Below are positions 1 through 4,882 of a stretch of 7,195 nt of DNA, one piece after another. Source of the stretch: JAFNGF01 sp964567045 (GTDB lineage: Bacteria; Planctomycetota; Phycisphaerae; Sedimentisphaerales; Anaerobacaceae); NCBI GenBank assembly GCA_964567045.1, contig CAZMLE010000138.1, forward strand, positions 1 through 7,195, in the 5' to 3' direction. A program made the position numbers and the translations under genes. Positions within the stretch are counted from its first letter, which is position 1, and each line of letters opens with the position of its first letter. Below the pieces are notes generated by a model. That model did no database searches and was not told where the DNA came from. It saw only the letters and a list, made by a program, of their open reading frames with translations.

Positions 1-266
1 TTGTAAACATCAAGTTTCCACGCCCGCATATCGAGGTGGTCTTTAATGACGACTAACTCAAACCAATCGCCACCGTTACCCTGGATACGACCAAAGTAGC
101 TATCGGATGCTCTTCCGCCGTCTTCGTCTACCGCGGCATTTCCTCCGTTAAGAAAATCGGTTGTACCAACCGCATTATACTCATTCAAGATAATATCTGC
201 CGCGAATGTCGCCGTAGAACAGGCCAAAATTAAACAAACAACCTTGAAAAGAATAAGTCTACTCAT
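1..266 (-). CDS. Secreted lamin-tail-domain-like protein, N-terminal part (runs off left edge)
   Basis: This gene is cut by the window edge; 88 residues are visible. It begins MSRLILFKVVCLILAC and has a Sec signal peptide: an early Arg/Lys n-region, a hydrophobic core over about residues 4-16, and a likely signal peptidase I site after TATFA (residues 19-23). The Cys at residue 16 (ILAC) is a weaker lipobox alternative. The mature part starts ADIILNEYNAV, the strand that opens lamin-tail-type Ig folds, and continues to GNGGDWFELVVIKDH and MRAWKLDVY, matching the W(F/I)EL core of these surface proteins. The ATG overlaps the stop of the TolC-like gene as ATGA, which fixes the start and suggests translational coupling. 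A weak AGG lies 11 bases upstream. Function is unknown; a surface or exported protein served by the adjacent adaptor and duct is an inference. The domain content beyond the edge is not visible. Confidence 0.85.
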   Translation of the reverse strand, partial: MSRLILFKVVCLILACSTATFAADIILNEYNAVGTTDFLNGGNAAVDEDGGRASDSYFGRIQGNGGDWFELVVIKDHLDMRAWKLDVY

Positions 267-1912
267 CTCTCAGATAACCTTTCATTTCGCACAGGTTCCG
301 AGGAGCGTGCCGCGGTCTTGGCGACGGAGGTTTTCTCCCACATTCCATCCGGCCGCACGCCAAGCACCTCGCTATTACAATAGAAATTCAAAGTCGCAAC
401 CGCATAAGCTACCAAAGCCTCGGTAGCTTCATTCTGCGCATCGAATAAATCCTGTTGGGCGTTAAGCACACGCCGGCTGCTTACTCGACCATACTGAAGC
501 AGCAGAAAAGCTTCGCGGAAGCGTTTATCGGCTAATTTAAGGCCCTCCGACAGGACCTTGTAACGTTTTGCCGCCTCTGTAAGGTCGCTATAAGCCTGGC
601 GGACTTCCAGTGCGACCGTATCGGCCATACGCTCGTACTCGCGATGCCGGCGGCTCAAAGTTATCAAAGCCGTGCGGTACACGCTTTGCTCGGCCACCCT
701 ATCCAAAGGCAAGCCGAATTCAATAGCAAGGCTATACTCATCGCGCAACGGCTTCAAAGTCGCTCGGCCGGCCTGGTCAGTCTGTTGTGATATTACGGCA
801 CTGGCGGTGCCAACTATATTCACGTCAGCCCTAAGGCTGTCCAGCGCAACATAAACCTTACGCTGAGCATCGACGACAGCATCAGCGCTATTAACTAAAT
901 CCAGGCGGTGACACAATCCCGTTTCAATACCCTGGGCCTCAGAAAAGTCAGGCTCCGGCATCCCCGCGGCTCGCAGCGCTTCAAGTTCGCTGTGGTCCAA
1001 TTGGAAGTCGGTTGTCGGAGGCAAGCTCAAAGTCATCTTGAATAGATCAAATGCCAGCCTGTATTCTTTCTCCGCCCGGATTTGCGCATCCGAGGCTTGC
1101 AGCATACCCTGTCGGATCTGGCCCAGCTCATACTTAGGCAGGCGACCGGCACCGGCCAATTTCTCCGCACGCTCATACAGCCATTCCAGGGCAATGTAAT
1201 TTTGTTCTGCATCCTTAACGGCATCGAGACGCTTCAGAACCTGATAATACTGGGTAACAACTGAGACGACAAAGGTTTTGCGGAACCGATTGAACGACCG
1301 AACCTGATACAGCGTATCCCGCTCAGCCTGAGTCAGATTCTCCAGAACAACTCTCCTGTCACTGCCGCGAAGAAGAGGCTGTGCAACGCTGGCAGTTAAC
1401 ACCGATGCCCAGCCTCCCTGCATATTGCCAAGCAGTACACGGGACCAGGTAGAGGCGACGCTGGCACTTATTGCCGTACCGGTGGCCAACAAACGGTTAA
1501 AACTGCGGCTGGCTTCAGTTGAAACGACCTCATCGTTCCAGTCCTTGGCATATCCGCTGCCCAGCCCGCCAAAGAATCGGGTCTCGAACTGATGCCGGGT
1601 CAGCCTCAAGTCCAACGCCTTGATATAGAGTTTTTCTTTTTGGATCTGGTATTCGCGGTTATGAGCTGTGGCGATAGCCACTGCCTGCGGCAGCGTCAAA
1701 ATGCCCGAAACGGGCACAGCCTTTTCGATTTGAATATCATTTGGCGAAGGAATGGTGTCGCTAACATGGTAATTAGCTTTGGGGCCGAAGTTTTCCTGCC
1801 ATTTGTGGTCGATAATCTTGTAAACCTGCTTGTCAGCCTCAGCTTTATAGTCCTGCGGCGCACAGCCTGCCAAACTATACAAACCAACCAGACCCCATAT
1901 TACCCAACGCAT
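263..1912 (-). CDS. TolC-family outer-membrane efflux lipoprotein
   Basis: This is an outer-membrane factor: a trimeric beta-barrel plus periplasmic alpha-helical duct that docks with a membrane fusion protein. The frame is open from a GTG at 1951, with ATGs at 1942 and 1912. I chose 1912 because it gives a compact lipoprotein signal, MRWVIWGLVGLYSLAGC, with lipobox LAGC, Cys at residue 17 and Ala at +2 (outer-membrane sorting in E. coli terms). The longer starts add an acidic n-region that is poor for a signal peptide. No start has a strong Shine-Dalgarno; GAG lies 3 bases before 1912. The first OEP repeat opens with LTLPQAVAIATAHNREYQ. A second begins around CHRLDLVNSADAVVDAQRKV. The C-terminal helix has the typical GRVSSRRVLNAQQDLFDAQN followed by YAVATLNF. 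The length, about 549 residues, is normal for a lipoprotein-type OMF. It lies downstream of its presumed partner adaptor. The transported substrate cannot be read from the sequence. Confidence 0.93.
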   Translation of the reverse strand: MRWVIWGLVGLYSLAGCAPQDYKAEADKQVYKIIDHKWQENFGPKANYHVSDTIPSPNDIQIEKAVPVSGILTLPQAVAIATAHNREYQIQKEKLYIKALDLRLTRHQFETRFFGGLGSGYAKDWNDEVVSTEASRSFNRLLATGTAISASVASTWSRVLLGNMQGGWASVLTASVAQPLLRGSDRRVVLENLTQAERDTLYQVRSFNRFRKTFVVSVVTQYYQVLKRLDAVKDAEQNYIALEWLYERAEKLAGAGRLPKYELGQIRQGMLQASDAQIRAEKEYRLAFDLFKMTLSLPPTTDFQLDHSELEALRAAGMPEPDFSEAQGIETGLCHRLDLVNSADAVVDAQRKVYVALDSLRADVNIVGTASAVISQQTDQAGRATLKPLRDEYSLAIEFGLPLDRVAEQSVYRTALITLSRRHREYERMADTVALEVRQAYSDLTEAAKRYKVLSEGLKLADKRFREAFLLLQYGRVSSRRVLNAQQDLFDAQNEATEALVAYAVATLNFYCNSEVLGVRPDGMWEKTSVAKTAARSSEPVRNERLSER

Positions 1913-1959
1913 CAGCTCGTTTATATCATAGTTGCGGATCATGCTTAACACGGTTCAAA

Positions 1960-1994
1960 ATTCTGTATTCTGTGTTCTGTATTCTGTATTCTGG
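1960..1994 (-). repeat. Tandem heptamer array, five ACAGAAT-type units
   Basis: Five contiguous 7-base units fill 35 bases. On the plus strand they are ATTCTGT, ATTCTGT, GTTCTGT, ATTCTGT, ATTCTGG; read in the gene direction, the unit is ACAGAAT. The array abuts the TAA stop of the fusion-protein gene (1997-1995) and ends 9 bases before the earliest possible start of the TolC-like gene. An in-frame TGA at 1957-1955 keeps the array out of the TolC-like reading frame. Changes in copy number would therefore alter the spacing or the mRNA leader between two co-transcribed genes, not a protein. Such short arrays arise by slipped-strand replication; any regulatory effect is inference. Confidence 0.95.
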
Positions 1995-3188
1995 TTATAG
2001 CCTTCGTATACCGATTCTCTCCCCTATCACCAGCGCCATGCCAGGCGGAATCTTGACCAGGAACGGCCGGCCCCACTGGGGAACACCGGGATTTCGCCAT
2101 AGCCGTTGGGGCATTTGCTCAATAGTCGGCCCAACGCGCAATATCTGAGAACGCCCAATCTGCGCCTTGCCGCCGCTTTGAGCAAGCTCCACCAGCTCTA
2201 CCGCCATTCCTTCACGAACCCAACTAACCTGGTTCTCCCGGGCGTAAGCGACGACTTCTGTTGGCTGGCGCTCAGCTATGGTCAGTATCGGATCGCCGGC
2301 TAAAACGATCTCACCGGGTCTACGCAAAATACCTTCGCCGGGGCGGCGCAAAGCAGCAATGTTGGCGTTTGCCTGAATCTGGATGACGATGCCGTCGGCC
2401 GGAGACTTGACCACCAACGAATCACGCTGCACCAGCAACCGCTCTAACAGCTTTTCCTGGACCTTTGCTTCTTTGCGTATGACCTCCAAAGCGCTATCTA
2501 CCGATGGGTGCTGCAACTGCCGAGCGACAAATTCGTCACGCCTTTGTTGGGCCTGCTCCAAGTCAATCTTGGCCTGCTCCAGCAAATGCTCATTCTCCTC
2601 TATCTTCTTGGCCAGACTATTGTATTGGACCTGTACCCTCTGCAGCTCGTAAGGAGCGATTGCATCTTGCTGCACCAGGTCCTGGAGTACCTTCACTTCA
2701 ACAGCCAAGTCTTCCAGCGTGATACGGTCAGTAGCAATCAAGACCCTCAATTCCAGTATGCGGAGCCCCGCGTTCTCCACATCCACAAAAAACCGCCTCT
2801 GATCTGCAACTTGTGTGGTCTCAAGATTTGCTGCTTCGGTAAGCAGTTGCTCCTGGGTGGGAATAAGCTGAGCCATCAGGTGCTCTATTTCGGCGCCGAC
2901 GGCAGCCATTTGAGCTTTGATGAGCTCGTCATCGAGCGTTGCCAGCGTCTGACCCTTAGTGACTTCATCAAATAAGTCGACGCAGACAATTTTTAGCTGG
3001 CCGTCACACGGAGCGGCAACCTGATGAACGCGACCTTGAACTATGCCTATAACTTCAAACCGCCGGGAGCGGTGATAAAATAGCCCCACGATGCACAACA
3101 GCACCGCCAGCCAGACCAAAACAGGCATCAGCCGTTGCAGTTGCAGATAACCCGAGCAGCACCTTGTGAAGGTTTTTTTTTTCATCAC
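1995..3188 (-). CDS. HlyD/AcrA-type periplasmic membrane fusion protein
   Basis: This is the adaptor that links an inner-membrane partner to a TolC-type duct. In order it has: a basic N-terminus (KKK); one membrane anchor at about residues 20-38 (LMPVLVWLAVLLCIVGLF); the first half of a lipoyl-like domain at about 45-90, with APCDGQLKIVCVDLFDEV and GQTLATLDD; a long Glu/Gln-rich coiled-coil hairpin at about 90-255; the second lipoyl half with VVKSPADGIVIQI at 259-271 and VLAGDPILTIAE at 295-306; then a beta-barrel region to residue 397. Length is ordinary for the family. The start may be GTG 3188, 9 bases after GGAG, or the adjacent ATG 3185. Only 3 bases separate it from the DUF4956 gene. 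Oddities are an A10 run just after the start and a duplicated octapeptide at residues 280-295. No pump ATPase or RND gene accompanies it in this window, so the partner is uncertain. Confidence 0.93.
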   Translation of the reverse strand: MMKKKTFTRCCSGYLQLQRLMPVLVWLAVLLCIVGLFYHRSRRFEVIGIVQGRVHQVAAPCDGQLKIVCVDLFDEVTKGQTLATLDDELIKAQMAAVGAEIEHLMAQLIPTQEQLLTEAANLETTQVADQRRFFVDVENAGLRILELRVLIATDRITLEDLAVEVKVLQDLVQQDAIAPYELQRVQVQYNSLAKKIEENEHLLEQAKIDLEQAQQRRDEFVARQLQHPSVDSALEVIRKEAKVQEKLLERLLVQRDSLVVKSPADGIVIQIQANANIAALRRPGEGILRRPGEIVLAGDPILTIAERQPTEVVAYARENQVSWVREGMAVELVELAQSGGKAQIGRSQILRVGPTIEQMPQRLWRNPGVPQWGRPFLVKIPPGMALVIGERIGIRRL

Positions 3189-3191
3189 CGG

Positions 3192-3887
3192 CTAAATCTC
3201 CAGCAACTGCTCCTGCATTGTGAGGCTGACGCTCTCAATACCTGCGACTTTTTCCAGTTCGGACATCATTTGTTCGTTTCTCGCGGCATTCCTTATCATC
3301 AACTGGTAAGCGTATTCAGCCGGTCCGCCAAAGCCAGTATCCTGCACAGATATAAGCGTGGAGCCGCCGCAGAAACGTTTGAGTATGGCGGTAACCGGGT
3401 GGTCGGGGCCAATGTGGCCTCTGAGACTAAAACGCAGAAACCCGTTATGTGGCTGATGGGTCCCGAAGCCTGTAAGATATAAATATATCGCTATCGAACT
3501 GAGGATGACAGTGCCCACGATGGCGGTAGCGTATCGCTGCGAGCCGGCCGCCATGCCGACGACCAACGAACAGAAAATGAAAGCTACGTCGCGCGTATCC
3601 TTGATAATGTTGCGAAAACGTATGATCGCCAAAGCACCCATAAGTCCGACGGCGGTGATGATGCTGTTGCCTATCACCGCCATAACCATCGCCACCACCA
3701 CCGTGATCAAAATCAGCGATTGCACAAAAGACTTTGAGTAAGATAAGCCGCTATGGGTAAAATAGTACACCCATGCCAGAACCTGGCCGAGAATAAAGGC
3801 CAGCAATAGCGACAAAATAATGTCTTGCGGGGTAAACAATCCCCCGCTCAATGCCGTATCTTCCAGTCTTTGCCAAGCACTTTCCAT
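3192..3887 (-). CDS. DUF4956 multi-pass inner-membrane protein
   Basis: The protein has 231 residues. It has hydrophobic segments at about 22-43, 53-73, 76-89, 101-116 and 120-140, giving four or five membrane passes. The diagnostic DUF4956 block GALAIIRFRNIIKDTRD lies at residues 84-100 and is rich in conserved Arg, Asn and Asp beside a membrane segment. A soluble tail (about 150-231) ends in a region that reads like a small ferredoxin/ACT-like fold: a strand YQLMIR, a helix NEQMMSELEKV, and a strand GIESVSL. The biochemical role of DUF4956 is unknown. The family is often encoded next to VTC-domain proteins and CotH-type kinases, as the VTC gene is here. The start at ATG 3887 follows AGGGG by 6 bases and sits 1 base after the VTC stop, so the two are probably made together in a fixed ratio. 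My inference is that it is the membrane partner, possibly the channel, for the soluble VTC protein. Confidence 0.93.
   Translation of the reverse strand: MESAWQRLEDTALSGGLFTPQDIILSLLLAFILGQVLAWVYYFTHSGLSYSKSFVQSLILITVVVAMVMAVIGNSIITAVGLMGALAIIRFRNIIKDTRDVAFIFCSLVVGMAAGSQRYATAIVGTVILSSIAIYLYLTGFGTHQPHNGFLRFSLRGHIGPDHPVTAILKRFCGGSTLISVQDTGFGGPAEYAYQLMIRNAARNEQMMSELEKVAGIESVSLTMQEQLLEI
3198..3201 (-). promoter_or_regulatory. Probable Shine-Dalgarno for the fusion-protein gene
   Basis: GGAG lies within the end of the DUF4956 gene, 9 bases before GTG 3188 and 12 before ATG 3185. The spacing slightly favours the GTG as the true start. Confidence 0.45.
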
Positions 3888-3888
3888 G

Positions 3889-4758
3889 TCAGGCCCCTGC
3901 TACTTGCGGTGCACAAAATCCCAGCGAACAGGATTGTCGTATTGAAGTAGCATACTTTGATATTGAATCCTGCTGCAGGTCAAGATATTTCACCATCTGA
4001 GTTAACCACGAGGGATAACGATTGGTGAATTTAATCTCCAAAATCACGCTTCCCATAGTCAGGGAATGGTGCTGCCAGCCCGGACCTCCAAGCCGCACTT
4101 GTGGTGCCCTGGTCACGCAATAGCACAGTTCTCGATCAAAAGTCACCCTGACTCTGGTTTCCGAATCACCCTCAAACGCCTGCCGCATGTAGCGAATCAA
4201 CACGACCGGTCTGGCGTCAATGCTCTTCATATACAACTGGAACTGACTTAGTGCCTCCTCGTCGGTGGTATAATCTTGCGGCGGCAGAGGCGACCCAGCA
4301 AGCAAAGCCGGCATATCACGCTCCATAACTCGAGCTCTGCTCTTGATTATAATATTGTTCAGCCGACGCTTGATTTCAAAAAAGCGAGGATATTCAGGTT
4401 CGTCAGTGTAGCTGCGGACCCGCAGTTTGAAGCGGTTCTTCTGCCCGGTCAGACTCTCACGGCACAGCCGAAAATCATCAGAGTCCAGATAGAGGCTGAC
4501 GATCGGATATGCGCCGCCTCGCTGTAGTTTGCTGTACCGGTCCGGCTGCAGATAAGGCTTGATAAACTGCGTAATTGCCGCCGCCTTACCCTCGCTGATC
4601 AGATACTTTATCTCGTGGCGGCACCTCAGCGTAAGGTCGACAAACGCCCCTGGTCTGCTTGGCGTCCCCACATTGCTTTTTTGACGAAGCTGGCTAGTTT
4701 TCCTCTTGGAAGTCTCTTCAAATAACTCACTTTCAGACATAGTGAATACGTAACCCAT
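3889..4758 (-). CDS. VTC-domain protein (polyphosphate polymerase family, triphosphate tunnel fold)
   Basis: The VTC domain is the catalytic domain of yeast Vtc4, which builds polyphosphate from ATP inside a beta-barrel tunnel lined by basic residues and metal-binding acids. The visible family motifs are RHEIKYLI (47-54), YPIVSLYLDSDDF (84-96), NRFKLRVRSY (108-117), FFEIKRR (126-132), IIIKSRARV (136-144), RPVVLIRYMRQAF (183-195), RVRVTFDRE (202-210), ILEIKF (239-244) and DSISKYATSI (264-273). The alternating Arg/Lys, the ExK pairs and the late SKY motif all look intact, so the enzyme should be active. There is no SPX domain and no membrane segment, so a separate membrane partner is expected, and DUF4956 lies immediately downstream. 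Residues 1-40 are polar and probably disordered. The start is ATG 4758, with AAGG only 3 bases upstream; ATG 4740 (MSESELFEE) is a real alternative. Whether the product is polyphosphate or another phosphorylated compound is not determined. Confidence 0.93.
   Translation of the reverse strand: MGYVFTMSESELFEETSKRKTSQLRQKSNVGTPSRPGAFVDLTLRCRHEIKYLISEGKAAAITQFIKPYLQPDRYSKLQRGGAYPIVSLYLDSDDFRLCRESLTGQKNRFKLRVRSYTDEPEYPRFFEIKRRLNNIIIKSRARVMERDMPALLAGSPLPPQDYTTDEEALSQFQLYMKSIDARPVVLIRYMRQAFEGDSETRVRVTFDRELCYCVTRAPQVRLGGPGWQHHSLTMGSVILEIKFTNRYPSWLTQMVKYLDLQQDSISKYATSIRQSCSLGFCAPQVAGA
3894..3898 (-). promoter_or_regulatory. Shine-Dalgarno for the DUF4956 gene
   Basis: AGGGG lies 6 bases before ATG 3887, inside the last codons of the VTC gene. 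It supports this start and an intact, closely coupled junction. Confidence 0.55.
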
Positions 4759-4769
4759 TAACCTTATTT

Positions 4770-4799
4770 ATTTTAACATAAACTGAATGGTCAAGTCAA
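4770..4799 (-). promoter_or_regulatory. Sigma-70-type promoter for the VTC-DUF4956-MFP-OMF-LTD operon
   Basis: Read on the minus strand, the spacer has TTGACT (4799-4794), 18 bases, then TAAAAT (4775-4770). Both hexamers match the consensus at five of six positions. The -35 is part of an overlapping TTGACTTGAC direct repeat. Transcription would start near 4763, almost on the AAGG before ATG 4758. That start would then be nearly leaderless, while ATG 4740 would have a leader of about 23 bases. The rest of the 4759-4882 spacer holds only a weak interrupted CTGGT/ACCAG hairpin with no U-run, so the upstream gene may read through. Confidence 0.55.
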
Positions 4800-4882
4800 C
4801 ACCTTCTTGGGCTGAAACTGGGTAATATAACCAGATCAACCACCGGCATCGCAATTTACACCGAGACGTTTTGGACCTATAA

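Noticed and set aside
1913..1951. GTG 1951 or ATG 1942 as the start of the TolC-like gene
   Set aside because: Both add an acidic stretch (NYDINEL) before the lipoprotein signal and have no ribosome site, so ATG 1912 is preferred, though not proven.
3161..3182. Plus-strand terminator-like element: ACCTT-GTG-AAGGT followed by T10
   Set aside because: The stem is only 5 bp with two G-C pairs, it lies inside the start of the fusion-protein gene on the other strand, and there is no plus-strand gene before it to terminate. The T run is the complement of the Lys codons.
4820..4840. Possible terminator after the large LTD gene (CTGGT ... ACCCAG)
   Set aside because: The stem is short and interrupted by an extra C, with no U-run after it, so it is too weak to call.
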